The notes under the pieces: generated by a model | The model's input: the letters and a program-made list of their open reading frames with translations, nothing else | What the model was told of the DNA's origin: nothing | The model's database searches: none | Shown here: in pieces, positions 11,470 to 25,400 of the stretch | How positions within the stretch are numbered: the first letter of the stretch is position 1 | Layout of the letters: every line of letters begins with the position of its first letter | Assembly (NCBI RefSeq): GCF_910592395.1 | Contig: NC_088308.1 | Span: 18,553,501 to 18,617,500, forward strand | Length of the DNA: 64,000 nucleotides | Direction: 5' to 3' | DNA from: Lineus longissimus | Taxonomy: Eukaryota; Nemertea; Pilidiophora; Heteronemertea; Lineidae | Program-made: the position numbers and the translations under genes

Positions 11470-14400
11470 ATTGGAGAGATAATGCCTTCCGGTCTTGGAC
11501 AAGACAGCCAATGGCTGATGTCTTTGGAGAGACAGTATCTCCTAGTCTTGAACAAGGAAGCAGTAGACGTCTTTGGAGAGACAGTACCTCCTGGTCTTGG
11601 ACAAGACAGCCGCAGAGGTCTTTGGAGAGACAGTAGCGCCTGGTCTTGGACAAGACAGCCCCAGACGTCTTTGGAGAGACAGTAGCGCCTGGTCTTGGAC
11701 AAGACAGCCGCAGACGTCTTTGGAGAGACAGTAGCTCCCGGTCTTGGACAAGACAGCCGCAGACATCTTTGGAGAGACAGTACCTCCTGGTCTTGGACAA
11801 GACAGCCGCAGACGTCTTTGGAGAGACAGTACCGCCTGGTCTTGGACAAGACAGCGGCAGACATCTTTGGAGAGACAGTAGCTCCTGGTCTTGGACAAGA
11901 CAGCCGCAGACATCTTTGGAGAGACAGTACCTCCTGGTCTTGGACAAGACAGCCGCAGAGGTCTTTGGAGAGACAGTAGATCCTGGTCTTGAACAAGACA
12001 GCCCCGGATGTCTTTGGAGAGACAGTAGCTCCTGGTCTTGGACAAGACAGCCGCAGACGTCTTTGGAGAGACAGTACCGCCTGGTCTTGGACAAGACAGC
12101 CGCAGACGTCTTTGGAGAGACAGTACCGCCTGGTCTTGGACAAGACAGCCGCAGACATCTTTGGAGAGACAGTAGCTCCTGGTCTTGGACAAGACAGCCG
12201 CAGAGGTCTTTGGAGAGACAGTACCTCCTGGTCTTGGACAAGACAGCCGCAGAGGTCTTTGGAGAGACAGTAGCTCCTGGTCTTGAACAAGACAGCCCCG
12301 GATGTCTTTGGAGAGACAGTAGCTCCTGGTCTTGGACAAGACAGCCGCAGACATCTTTGGAGAGACAGTACCGCCTGGTCTTGGACAAGACAGCCGCAGA
12401 CGTCTTTGGAGAGACAGTAGCTCCCGGTCTTGGACAAGACAGCCGCAGACATCTTTGGAGAGACAATAGCTCCTGGTCTTGGACAAGACAGCCGCAGACG
12501 TCTTTGGAGAGACAGTACCGCCTGGTCTTGGACAAGACAGCCGCAGATGTCTTTGGAGAGACAATAGCTCCTGGTCTTGGACAAGACAGCCGCAGACATC
12601 TTTGGAGAGACAATAGCTCCTGGTCTTGGACAAGACAGCCGCAGACGTCTTTGGAGAGACAGTAGCTCCCGGTCTTGGACAAGACAGCCGCAGACATCTT
12701 TGGAGAGACAATAGCTCCTGGTCTTGGACAAGACAGCCGGAGACATCTTTGGAGAGACAGTAGCTCCTGGTCTTGGACAAGACAGCCGCAGACATCTTTG
12801 GAGAGACAGTAGCTCCTGGTCTTGGACAAGACAGCCGCAGACATCTTTGGAGAGACAATAGCTCCTGGTCTTGGACAAGACAGCCGGAGACATCTTTGGA
12901 GAGACAGTAGCTCCTGGTCTTGGACAAGACAGCCGCAGACATCTTTGGAGAGACAGTAGCTCCTGGTCTTGGACAAGACAGCCGCAGACATCTTTGGAGA
13001 GACAATAGCTCCTGGTCTTGGACAAGACAGCCGCAGACATCTTTGGAGAGACAGTAGCTCCTGGTCTTGGACAAGACAGCCGCAGACGTCTTTGGAGAGA
13101 CAATAGCTCCTGGTCTTGGACAAGACAGCCGCATACATCTTTGGAGAGACAGTAGCTCCTGGTCTTGGACAAGACAGCCGGAGACATCTTTGGAGAGACA
13201 GTAGCTCCTGGTCTTGGACAAGACAGCCGGAGACATCTTTGGAGAGACAGTACCGCCTGGTCTTGGACAAGACAGCCACAGAGGTCTTTGGAGAGACAGT
13301 AGCGCCTGGCCTTGAACATGACAGCCCCAGATGTCTTTGGAGAGACAGTACCGCCTGGACTTGGACAAGACAGCCGCAGACGTCTTTGGAGAGACAGTTG
13401 CTCCCGGTCTTGGACAAGACAGCCGCAGACGTCTTTGGAGAGACAGTAGCTCCTGGTCTTGGACAAGACAGCCGCAGACATCTTTGGAGAGACAGTACCT
13501 CCTGGTCTTGGACAAGACAGCCGCAGAGGTCTTTGGAGAGACAGTAGCTCCTGGTCTTGAACAAGACAGCCCCGGATGTCTTTGGAGAGACAGTAGCTCC
13601 TGGTCTTGGACAAGACAGCCGCAGACATCTTTGGAGAGACAGTACCGCCTGGTCTTGGACAAGACAGCCGCAGACGTCTTTGGAGAGACAGTAGCTCCCG
13701 GTCTTGGACAAGACAGCCGCAGACGTCTTTGGAGAGACAGTACCTCCTGGTCTTGGACAAGACAGCCCCGGATGTCTTTGGAGAGACAGTAGCTCCTGGT
13801 CTTGGACATGACAGCCCCAGATGTCTTTGGAGAGACAGTACCGCCTGGACTTGGACAAGACAGCCACAGAGGTCTTTGGAGAGACAGTAGCGCCTGGCCT
13901 TGAACATGACAGCCCCAGATGTCTTTGGAGAGACAGTACCGCCTGGACTTGGACAAGACAGCCGCAGACGTCTTTGGAGAGACAGTTGCTCCCGGTCTTG
14001 GACAAGACAGCCGCAGACGTCTTTGGAGAGACAGTAGCTCCTGGTCTTGGACAAGACAGCCGCAGACATCTTTGGAGAGACAGTACCTCCTGGTCTTGGA
14101 CAAGACAGCCGCAGAGGTCTTTGGAGAGACAGTAGCTCCTGGTCTTGAACAAGACAGCCCCGGATGTCTTTGGAGAGACAGTAGCTCCTGGTCTTGGACA
14201 AGACAGCCGCAGACATCTTTGGAGAGACAGTACCGCCTGGTCTTGGACAAGACAGCCGCAGACGTCTTTGGAGAGACAGTAGCTCCCGGTCTTGGACAAG
14301 ACAGCCGCAGACGTCTTTGGAGAGACAGTACCTCCTGGTCTTGGACAAGACAGCCCCGGATGTCTTTGGAGAGACAGTAGCTCCTGGTCTTGGACAAGAC

Positions 14401-15597
14401 AGCCGCAGACATCTTTGGAGAGACAGTAGCTCCTGGTCTTGGACAAGACAGCCGCAGACATCTTTGGAGAGACAGTAGCTCCTGGTCTTGAACAAGACAG
14501 CCCCGGATGTCTTTGGAGAGACAGTAGCTCCTGGTCTTGAACAAGACAGCCCCGGATGTCTTTGGAGAGACAGTAGCTCCTGGTCTTGAACAAGACAGCC
14601 CCGGATGTCTTTGGAGAGACAGTAGCTCCTGGTCTTGGACAAGACAGCCGCAGACATCTTTGGAGAGACAGTAGCTCCTGGTCTTGGACAAGACAGCCGC
14701 AGACATCTTTGGAGAGACAGTAGCTCCTGGTCTTGAACAAGACAGCGGCAGACATCTTTGGAGAGACAGTAGCTCCTGGTCTTGAACAAGACAGCCCCGG
14801 ATGTCTTTGGAGAGACAGTAGCTCCTGGTCTTGGACAAGACAGCCGCAGACATCTTTGGAGAGACAGTAGCTCCTGGTCTTGAACAAGACAGCCCCGGAT
14901 GTCTTTGGAGAGACAGTAGCTCCTGGTCTTGAACAAGACAGCCCCGGATGTCTTTGGAGAGACAGTAGCTCCTGGTCTTGGACAAGACAGCCGCAGACGT
15001 CTTTGGAGAGACAGTACCGCCTGGTCTTGAACAAGACAGCCGCAGAGGTCTTTGGAGAGACAGTAGCTCCTGGTCTTGAACAAGACAGCCCCGGATGTCT
15101 TTGGAGAGACAGTAGCTCCTGGTCTTGGACAAGACAGCCGCAGACGTCTTTGGAGAGACAGTACCGCCTGGTCTTGGACAAGACAGCCGCAGACATCTTT
15201 GGAGAGACAGTAGCGCCTGGTCTTGGACAAGACAGCCGCAGACATCTTTGGAGAGACAGTACCGCCTGGTCTTGGACAAGACAGCCGGAGACATCTTTGG
15301 AGGGACAGTAGCGCCTGGTCTTGGACAAGACAGCCGCAGACATCTTTGGAGAGACAGTACCGCCTGGTCTTGGACAAGACAGCCGGAGACATTTTGGAGA
15401 GACAGTAGCGCCTGGTCTTGGACAAGACAGCCGCAGACATCTTTGGAGAGACAGTAGCGCCTGGTCTTGGACAAGACAGCCGCAGACATCTTTGGAGAGA
15501 CAGTAGCGCCTGGTCTTGGACAAGACAGCCGCAGACATCTTTGGAGAGACAGTACCGCCTGGTCTTGGACAAGACAGCCGCAGATGCATTTGGAGAT
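11470..15597 (+). repeat. 49-bp minisatellite array, ~83 tandem copies (~4.1 kb)
   Basis: The consensus unit is CTTGGACAAGACAGCCGCAG then ACATCTTTGGAGAGACAGTA then GCTCCTGGT (49 bp). Variants are limited to a few positions (ACGTC/ACATC/AGGTC, GCTCC/CCTCC/CCGCC/GCGCC, GACAAG/AACAAG, GCCGCAG/GCCCCGG), so copies are highly similar and recently homogenised. Each unit carries two short inverted repeats, CTGGTCTTG-GA-CAAGACAG and GTCT-TTGGAG-AGAC. One unit near 15390 is a base short. Because 49 is not a multiple of three and the minus-strand unit has no stop in any phase, all three minus frames stay open for about 4 kb. These are not evidence of proteins. Confidence 0.95.
13262..14395 (+). repeat. 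588-bp higher-order duplication inside the 49-bp array
   Basis: The block 13262-13807 recurs at 13850-14395, an offset of 588 bp or exactly twelve 49-bp units. The translations of 13331-13792 and 13919-14380 are identical across 153 codons. The copies diverge at CATGAC (13806) versus CAAGAC (14394). Confidence 0.85.
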
Positions 15598-16697
15598 AGA
15601 ACACATGTACTGTGCTCCATTCTGTCAGCGTTTTCTGTAACAGAGGGGGCAGCACCTGCTGTAATATAACATATTACCTGATATCGTCTTGTCCCAGGTT
15701 GTGAATGGGTGTGATAAGGCGAAGACTGAATAGTTGAAAAAGACAAAGCCTGGTTGGTGAATGCGAGACTGATTACCCCTCCTTTCCCCCAGTGTATTTT
15801 GTGTCTTTTTAGGCCAACCTTTTTCGAGATGATGCTCCCTAACTTTCTGCTGGTAGTCTTTTGAGAGACAATACCTTCTTGTCTTGGAGGAGACAGTAAC
15901 AGGCATCTTTTGTGGGAAAATACCTTCCTGGCTTGGACAGAGTGGCAACAGAGAGACAAGACTGCCTTACCACCCTACAGACGAAACTTACTATTTGTGG
16001 GACTAGGGCAATAAACCACCTCCTAACAAACAGGCTGGAGGGTCTTCAACTTTTACCACTATCAATCATGCTAGTGATGCAGAAATGGACAACATCATCC
16101 ACCATCCACCACGTTGATCCACACATAGTTGAGATAAGAAACAAAGAGAATTTCATTGAATTAGAAAAAGCTTTACTTTCTGGTATTCTGGACAAAGTGT
16201 TAACACTGCATCACCTGGCAGTGAACAAAACGTAGATCTAATGCACATACAAAAATTGAAAAAATAATCTACTTCTGTATTATAGACTGACGTTCATCTG
16301 ACGCACTGATCAGAAAACATGTAAGTTTAACACAGACACTTAACAATTTCATAAGTGACATTTGACATTGAAATCTCTAAATCTGTACAGTTTATAAGAC
16401 CATGAATCTACTATCTTCTACAGGTTAAGGATATACAGTTTATGTAGATTATAAAACACAGGATAGCAATGAAAGATTCTCCTCTCATCTTCTGCTCAAA
16501 CCATTGGCACAAATGTTGTGTAGAAAAACAAGGAGATTTCATTGAAGCAATTTCTCTACACAACTGTAATAAGATTCCCCCTCCTACATCCTAACATACC
16601 AAACCAGTTGGTAAGAGGTAGGTTGGCTCCGCAACCACAAAATTTTGCGGCAAAAGAGATGAGACAAAATTGACCCAAGAATCTGGCCACAGACCAC

Positions 16698-16820
16698 AAG
16701 TGATATGAATAAAGACCAGCAAAAGCTTTTTCTTGAATTTTGTATAGAAATGCCAAGTGTAAATGTAAATGATTTTTTTAAAAAGTAAAAGCATTTGCTG
16801 GTCTTTATTCATATCACTGC
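16698..16820. repeat. Long hairpin with dispersed arms
   Basis: The left arm TGATATGAATAAAGACCAGC (about 16700) is the inverse of the right arm GCTGGTCTTTATTCATATCA (about 16797); the arms are ~31 bp with a ~60-bp A/T-rich loop. A third, unpaired copy of the arm (GTCTTTATTCATATCACC) lies near 11378, at the edge of the 49-bp array. Confidence 0.65.
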
Positions 16821-17145
16821 ATATGTTCGTCATTTCATGCATCATGACGGCCAGTGACAGAAATAAACCAACCCCACATATACATTCCCTTCGATGCTAC
16901 TGATTGGTTTATTCAGTGAGATGAGGCTTCATGCATGCCATTGTTGATCAACCATATGACAAGAGGAGAACCTTTCACTCTTCAGTGGCACAAGACATGA
17001 CTTGTTACATGACAGGGAATACTGCAAATATGATACATCCTGAAATCCATGCCGCCTCATAAAATTCATCAGGAAATTAACAAACAAAATTCATCATATT
17101 CTGCTTCTCGCAGGAAGCCACCCTTACTCTTAACCAAACCTGAAC

Positions 17146-17330
17146 GGGAAACTGAGCTAGAACTGAGACTTGGTCTGGTTTGAACATGGAATTGAGCTAC
17201 AAACTTGTTTGAATATGGAAATAAGACACAGTGACATTTGAACGTGGAACTGAGAGACTAGTTTGAACTCAGTACTGAGCTTAAGTCTTGTTTGAACACG
17301 GAACTGAGATACAGTCTTGTTTGAACACAT
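17146..17330 (+). repeat. Short minisatellite, ~33-bp units
   Basis: Five to six diverged units of the pattern GTTTGAACAYGGAACTGAG followed by a variable CTACAGTCTT segment. No coding meaning seen. Confidence 0.65.
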
Positions 17331-19357
17331 CAGGATATTCTACACAGCCACATGACCATATTTCTAAAAGTTTTAGGATATTTTTTTACAAGTTTTAGTT
17401 CATAGTCTTCGTAGCAAGAATCTATCATACAGAGCCATGTTGATCAAAATTACTGGTATGTTATCAATTTCATTTTAGTACCAATGATGTCCGAACAACC
17501 TAGCTCCAGCACTTGATAAACTATACAAATACATTCACGGGATAAACATACAGGTTTCTTCTCAGTGCAACTTCTGGTCAAGAACAGCACACAATGATTG
17601 AGAGATAGACAGTTGATAGAGTTAGACTTAGTGCTCAACAGCTCGTCCTGGATTTCGAGTGAATTGTCAGAAGTGCGTTCTGCAAATTTCATTACAAAAG
17701 CCATTAGCAGCCACTGACCAAATGATAATGCAGCCAAAGCGGCATACCTCATGCATTTCGATGAAATCTTGATGACGAGGTTGAATGCTTAAACTCATAA
17801 CATTTCGGATAAGAAACTTGTCTGTTCTCCTATTACGTTCAATTCATTTAAAACTTTCAGAAAAGTCAACAAACTTAAACTAAAGCCAAGATGTCTTGGT
17901 AACACCAAAAAAATAACCAAAAAACAATCTATACACGAGGAGTCCGACAGTGTATCATATTCATGTATCATGTCGTTTTAAACAGCATCGTACCACAAAT
18001 ATGAAGTTTAGCTGGTTGCCTATTTTTCTGTTGTTGTTTAGAACATGGCACTGTAATAACATGAAGCTTCTAAATCAGTTCATTAGGACTACAAAAAGTT
18101 ATCTTAAACAGATTGTTGATTGGAAGCTAAAGTATGACACATTGGCGAGTCCTTCAAATATCTTAGTGATCAAAAGAGACCAGAGGGGAAATATTCTTAT
18201 GTGCAAAAAACATCAGAAAGTCCATTTGGGAATCTCTTTCGCAACACACATGATACCCAAGCTATACATGAAGTTCTAGAAACCAAGGTGAGAATGAAGT
18301 ATCCCCTTGATATGTCTCATCAGTGCGGGTAGGAACGATTACTGGAGAATCTCTCCAAGCCTGTAACTGGGTTATTGTCTAAGCAGTATCATGTCTATCT
18401 CCCGGTTCGTTCACCAATTGCTAACGCCCAGAGCAAGATCTCTCCTGCCAAATGCAATATTCCGTGACATTTAGCCCTGCAATGATGGAAAAGAATAAGA
18501 TAAGAATATGAGGAAGGGACATTTATATCATATCACACAATGTGCATCTTATTCAAATCAGAGAAGATACTAGCCTTATCCACATTTTACATGCCAGGTT
18601 TGTACTGCAATTGGAAATCTCTTTCAAAACTACAGTTACACGAGGGATCCTCAAAATATAGTGACAGATCATTAAAAATCCAATTTTGTGAGGGCCTAGT
18701 GGACCCCCACAGTCCATTGTAACATCTCTCCTCTGTTCAAGAATACAACAGTACAAACCTTTGATCAGGTTCCCTTTTCAAAAGATCCAATCATTTTGAT
18801 CTTCTTATTCTGTAAAACGAAAGGAAATCTATTTATCTATTTAACAAAGGAAATGACAATTTTCCACTCCTAGTGGGACTACAAGGTCGGGAGATCATTC
18901 TTCACACAACTCAGCCACACAGAGCTGCCACCTTGGAAACTACCCGAGCTGTTAAATTTCCAGCAGTGATTATATCCCACTGCCACTGAGCTTCACAAAC
19001 AAAGTAACAGATGGTGCTGTCGTCTCCATCGCATCACAATGCAGAGCAAAGGACAATTTCTGCATCTGTGATGTAAACCAACATCAGATGGCAGCACTGG
19101 CAGCCAACCAAACCGACTCGTTCAGAAACAGCACCGTATTCAACTGAGCAGGTTCTTGATTTCATAACATTGCACAGAATTATAAAACTGTTGGCAGTTG
19201 ACTTAACTTCAAAAATATTAAAGTAGTTTAAAGGTCATCAGCTAAACCGCATTGGACAAACAACATAATGTGTTGGTCCATCAAAACTTATCTTGCTCGA
19301 CGATGTTGAAAAATCCATATTCAGACCAATAAAGGGCTATATTTGATTAACATTTAC

Positions 19358-19407
19358 CTTGTGCTTTGGACAAAAGAGGGAGAAATTATCTTCATTCATC
19401 AGGCAAT
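19358..19407 (-). CDS. TCF20-like PHD exon (end of finger)
   Basis: 50-nt exon from GTTTCAG to GTAAATG encoding DCLMNEDNFSLFCPKHK, the last zinc-ligand pair of the finger. It is followed by a donor, so at least one more short exon with the stop codon lies further left and was not found. Confidence 0.9.
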
Positions 19408-22400
19408 CTGAAACAAAAGACGTCAATGAATATTAACCTTGTTTCCTGTTCTACACTATTCGTTGGATCTAACATGGGATCTTCTAGTTCATGGGGCTTA
19501 CATTGAACGAATACTGTGAATCAGCAAAGAATTATGTCTAAAACCCATGCCGGCTTAGCAGACCAGACGTTAACCATCTCAGAAGTGTGACTCCTCAGTT
19601 TCTGGGTCATTTTAGATCGGCAATCTTCAGCTGTAGTTGGGTCCCAATCACGCAGACTGACGCCATCAACAGGTTCACAAAGATAGGCGAAGCCTCTCTC
19701 GATCAGGGTCTCTTCTAAGAACGACAACATTTTGGGGTTATGTGACAAGAATTTGTTCAAGAATCTTCCAGGAATTCCAGCAGATGCATTGTTTCCTGCT
19801 AAGTGCTAGCAATACCCTATGGCATACTTGCTCACCTTTATCGACAGCACAGAGATAGTGGTATTTCTGGTTGCAGCCTTTTTGTAAGCAACCGATAGAA
19901 GCACCATGGTTCTTGCAGCCTGAACAAGTCTGCAAAGAAAAGTGACAGTATGTGAATCATCCATCCTAACATGACAAAATGTCAATCATTTATCTAATAG
20001 TAATGTTCTACAGCGACAGACAGTTTGTCTGGTAAGATGTCTGACGGCAATATGGTTGAGAGCTCACATGCCTGTTCACAGACAATATACCTGCTTCACA
20101 CTTTGGTCAGAAAAATAGCAGCACATTCAAAAAAATTTCTAACATTTCTGGGCAGGTCTGATGGTATCTTGATGCATGGTCTTCACCAATGGACATCCGC
20201 CTCTTCCAGGTTTGCCAACAAACATTTGATCGTCAAAACCAGACCAGCCCACATATAGCAGTGGAACGACAGCTACATGATCCATCACTTGCAACATGTC
20301 TAATTTCCACAAAGCATCACCTGGTGCCATACAGAGCCAACGACAGAATTAATGAGTATTTTTGGCGTGGTGTTTAATAACCTGTTTGGTCGAGTCCATG
20401 ACGTTATCGAGAAGGGGAAGGGGGGATGTAAATCAATATTCTCATTGGAAATTACTACCCACAGGCAGAACTGACAGAATTATAATCATACTTTTATCAC
20501 AGGGAAATATTCCCACAAAATTAATCTCACAGGGTAAACATTTCTAAAACCATTCATAGATTGGCAGACCAATATCAGACCAAGGCTTCAATCTAAGTCA
20601 GGTGAGCACACTATTTTCTGAGAAATTAAATCAAGACGTCCAATAGGATCTTGTACAAGACACGCAGGAAGAGAACCTCTTAGGTCATGTTGGCACAAAT
20701 CGATCAAATATATTTGAATGAGGTCATTCATGATTATTGAAAGGAGCCAGACCCGGTGTTTTTGTGTTAACATGCCTAGCAATAAACCTCACCCCTATAC
20801 ATGTACAAGAATGCCCATTTGAACTCAAGAGTATGGTCAAATCAATGACCACGCAGACAAGGTTGTAGTATTCTTGGATATTTTCATTGAGTTGGCCCAA
20901 ATCAATTGAGTGGCTGTGCGCCAGGAATCGTAGACATAGGATAAACAGTAGTGTATACCATGACTGCACTGTACAGACCAATGCATTGTATGTTCTATGC
21001 CTACCGCTAGGTCATGAGATTTCCAGAAGATTCATGAAAAGCAGAATACCGGAACATGCAGGCTTAGATTTTAGCAATGGTCCTGTTGCCGGAGACCACA
21101 TGATTTTAGGGCAGGCAACTTTTTTGAAAAATACATTGGAGGACTATTGGTTGATGATGAAGGCGGCGAGTTCTACAATTTGGGAACATGCCCAATTAGC
21201 AACTTGACCTAAAACCTCAAGATCGGCCACAATTGACTGGCTGTTACAAAGGTCGGGAATGGAATTACAATGCATTGGGTAAAAATTGACCTGCAATGCT
21301 TTTTTATAAGATTACATTTTATTAGTTTACATCCAATTAATTGACCCTCACTTTAAGATGTCAGATGTGAAAGTCTGTATAAGCAGGCTTCTCAGGTCTT
21401 AAGGTACTTACTGTTTGAATTGCTATCTTGGCTGCCTCTGCTAGTCCCTGCAGCTTGCTCCCGACCATGTAGACACCTTGAGCCCATGCAGCACATTCCT
21501 CATGCACCCAAGCTTCACCAGAGTCAGGCTTACTGTCCTTAGCACCAGAACTCGTGCTACCTCCTTTCTTATCAGAGTCTTTAGGACTTTTACCGTCCGT
21601 GGAAGCTCTCTTCTTTTTCTGCTTAGGATGGTCATAAAGGAAGATTTCACTGTCGTCATCCTCCCAGGACTTTCGTTTCTTTGGTCGTACTGGGCCTGAA
21701 ATCTTTGGTGAGGTGATGCGTTTTTCAGATCTGACTACAGGTGGTTTAAATCCTTCGATGAAATAAGGTCCAAATAAATCACCTAGTCTTTGGTATGTGC
21801 TTCCTCGCCCACAGAAGCAGCATACCCACGGTGCATTAGTTAATGGCATATCTGGTAACAGTGCCTGTGAAACACTCCGTTCTTTTTTCTCTGGGCGAGA
21901 TTGTTTCTTTTTATTTTCAACTTTCTCATACTCAGTTTGTCGGTGGTTCACAATAGTCCAAGTAGGTTTGTCTTTTGGACCATCAAGTTTCAAAGTTGGA
22001 CCCACAAATGGCTTTTTCTCAACGCTATCAGGCGGTATTAGTTTTTTCTGCCTACCCTTTTTACCTTTCACTGCCTCCTTATCTTTTTCCTTTGTGTCTT
22101 TTCTAACCTTAGTTTTACTCCCAAAAGGTCGACCACGTTTCTTTTTTGGCGTTTCACCACTACCGCCAGGAATGGGCGTGTTAGGATCGTCAATTTCCAC
22201 TTTCACCATCGGTGAATCCACAATGACTTCCTCAGAATCAGAATTAGTCCGCTGCGTCACTGCAGATTCATGTTCTGAAGGCCCATCCGGACAATCACTT
22301 TTTATCTGCGGAGCCGGATTCGTCACGTCAATCTCCCCACATAAGGATCGTCCAGAATTTTTCCGACTCCGCCCAGCCGATTCCCTATCGCTCTCCCCCT

Positions 22401-25400
22401 CAACACTGTGCCGTGAATCAGGATGGCTACCTGTCGACATACGGTCAGATTTGCGCCGCCCAACTAACCTCTGCGGACTCCTCATATGACAGTCTTCAGA
22501 CAATCGCCTTGGCGAACCACTACTTTCTGAACACCTATTGGAAAATCTTCCTGGAGAATACTGTTCTATTTTCATCATTTTGTCATGGACACTCTCCTGA
22601 CCTGGAGGAATATGTGATGGACGACACTCGGCCTCGCCTAGTTCATTTCGACCACACATATCAATGTTGTTCATTTCACTGTCTGTGCTACAATGTCGAC
22701 CATCTAAACATCGTGTTCCCCCATCTAGTCCATTGTCCCCCACAACACTTTTGGGATCGACAACACGCTTTTCCGGCTGCATGACTAATTTTTGTAAAGA
22801 TTGTAGTGGACCGTTACTATGGGATGTATTGGAAGATGAACTCATAGTCATACCGCCGGGCGTCACAGACGCCGGTGGTGAAAAGTGACCCTGGTGATTT
22901 GGTGACATCATGGCATGTGTTTGTGGTGATGGCGTCATGGATTGATTCATATGATTGGGTGAATTTAATGGATGATTTGCATGTGGAGATCTCATTGGTT
23001 GATTGGGTGACCGCAACGACTGATTACTATTTGGAGACATCATACCACTGGAATTGATAGAAAGTGGTGACTTGACTCCCTGGACAGGACTGGAGATGGG
23101 TCCAGGGCTTGAACTAGGAATACTATGATTGCTATGAACGGATGCGGGGCTGCGAACCATCATTGGACTTATCGGAGATGTCCGACTTTGTGGGTGTAAT
23201 GGAGATGCACCAGGATACGCAAACTGTCCTGGAAGTCTGACTGGAGGTGTCGGTGTCGGTGCCGGTACTGGACTACTCCCCTGCATCTGATGCGGGGATG
23301 CTGGAAGAGGACTGTTTATCATACTACTGAAGTAACCCATAGTCTGTGGTTGCCCGTTCGGATACGGAGGCAGCATAGTAGGATCGCTCCCACTCGCTGG
23401 ATATAAGTTATCGTTCATCGATTGAGGGGGAGGAGCCTGCATGGCAGGTGGTGGACACGAATTTGGATATGGCCCCGGTCCTGGCCCAGGCATAGGCATT
23501 GGTGCATTTGCTTGATGATTCATTGGCCCATACATATGATTTGGATAGGAGCTGCCATAACTGCTTGGTGGGTACTGGCTGGGTGGCATATACTGGTTGT
23601 TGTAGGTGCCTTGGTTGTTGTACGGCATACAGCCTCCCTGATGATACGCCTGCAAGTAGACGAAAACAAGGGAACATTACATAATACTTTATACAGACCT
23701 AGAACATCAGAAAGCAACCCAATGAGTTAAATAACACCTTATAACAGAACAGAACTTCTCATTGGGAATAAAACCTAAAATCCCACAACATCAATCACTC
23801 AACCTAACTCAATCAACTGAGCGCAACCCACAAGAGTCTATTTCTATTTTTGTTTAAATATCTATTTATAATTTCAGGCTATAGTTCCATCCACATATCC
23901 TCCAAACTATAGATACATATTCTTACAAGCGGCACCATCACCATCGACAAGAAACCATTTTTGGCTTACAAAACAGGGCTTGCCAAATGCTTTTAGAGTT
24001 GCTTCCCAGAGTGGACAACATGAGGAAAGGGCACTACCTGATTTAGATGGACTCATTCCATAATCTCGAATATTGATGTTGTATTACCATCATCCAATCA
24101 TGACTCTGGAGCCAAATCTACCGGCAATCAATAAAATAACCTCATTCCCCTGTGACCGACTCATTTACCCTGGGCTTGGGCCGGGATGAGATGGATTCAT
24201 CGGAAGATAGCGCAGAGTCAATAGGTAATGCTATCATGAGAAGGTAGAGCTAACTCAACGGCTCAGCCAACCAGCCAGCTATCAATCAAATGGAGATATC
24301 TCAAGAAAACACTCATTACCATATTCTACTTCATCATTTTGAAGACATGCTATCTCAAAATACATGGACGCTCAAAACTGCTGGTTGAGGTTGTCAAAAT
24401 AAAAGCCCCAAATATAATCAATCGGTTTGTTTTTTCGACAGGAGTTTTACTGTGTATATTGGCATGGTCCCCTAACAGAATGGTCATCCACCCATCCCGA
24501 TCAATCGATTGGAGTTATCTCAGATGAACATTCATGATCATATTCCACTTTATATTTATTTTTTATTACTGTAAACCACTTTATTTTTGCAAGCCTAACA
24601 TTTACGCAAATTACGCAAGAGGGGGTACAAGCGCAAACTCAAAATTTTTGTTAACATCTACTCAAACTTCCAATGGCAATGCATTTTTCATCTTCAGTGG
24701 AATACAATGCAGCAATTGAAATTTTTTGGAGAGATTATTATTGGATGCACACACTCTGCATATTGTTCAAGATGTATCAATTCACATGCATTGCTGCAGC
24801 TAGCTTGGTCTCCAATGGTTTCACTTTATTCTTAATTTCATTCTCATTTTGAGATGTCAGAGCAGCGCAGTTGAGAAAATCAATTTTCAAAATTAACATT
24901 AAGGCTTGTCAGTTCGGAGACCAAGATAAGAAGAGTCTGACTAATGGTCTGACCACTGACTCCTCACATGATGAAGAGGGAAACTCTCTTTAAGTGAGTC
25001 TTACAGCATAGGTTTCCTCTAGAAGCTCTGGTTTCCTCCAACATAGACTAAAACGCCAAATTGATACTCAGCTAAGCCCAATATTTCAAACTTAAGACTA
25101 AGAGTCAGTGACCAAATTATAAATTTCTAGACTAATTTCTTTCCAGGGTCTGCTCGTCTGAACTGTCTAAGGCAGTGGGTGGTGTGTTGGAAATCATCTT
25201 CATCGTGGGCAAAATTGGCAATTTTCTCACCAAGTTATATCTGAGCGTAATAACGGAAGATTCCAGATCCAGGGCTTGCTTTATGAGCCAAGGTCAAGGG
25301 TTGGTGTTTAGGAACTGTTACTTTTCAATTGGAAGGCAATATTCCAACTTTTTACCTCAGAAATATATCTACGGCCAACAGACCACTGGCACTGGCACTG

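Larger units (their letters stand above)
15598..19357. other. Intergenic stretch with small repeats
   Basis: Contains a last degenerate 49-bp-family unit (about 15855-15930: GAGAGACAATACCTTCTTGT), a hairpin at 16698-16820 and a ~33-bp minisatellite at 17146-17330. The terminal exon and poly(A) site of the TCF20-like gene should lie here but could not be recognised. Minus-strand AATAAA occurs near 16803. Confidence 0.5.

Noticed and set aside
11334-15959. 1,541-codon minus-strand frame (and two others of 1,395 and 1,354 codons)
   Set aside because: All three minus phases are open at the same place because the 49-bp unit contains no stop; the period cycles through frames. There is no start context, no splice logic and no domain.
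19521-19760. 79-codon minus frame (FAYLCEPVDGVSLRDWDP) as a further TCF20-like exon
   Set aside because: It lies between two PHD exons that already join in frame to complete the zinc finger; inserting it would break the domain.
21797-22489. 230-codon plus-strand frame
   Set aside because: Antisense shadow of the TCF20-like large exon.
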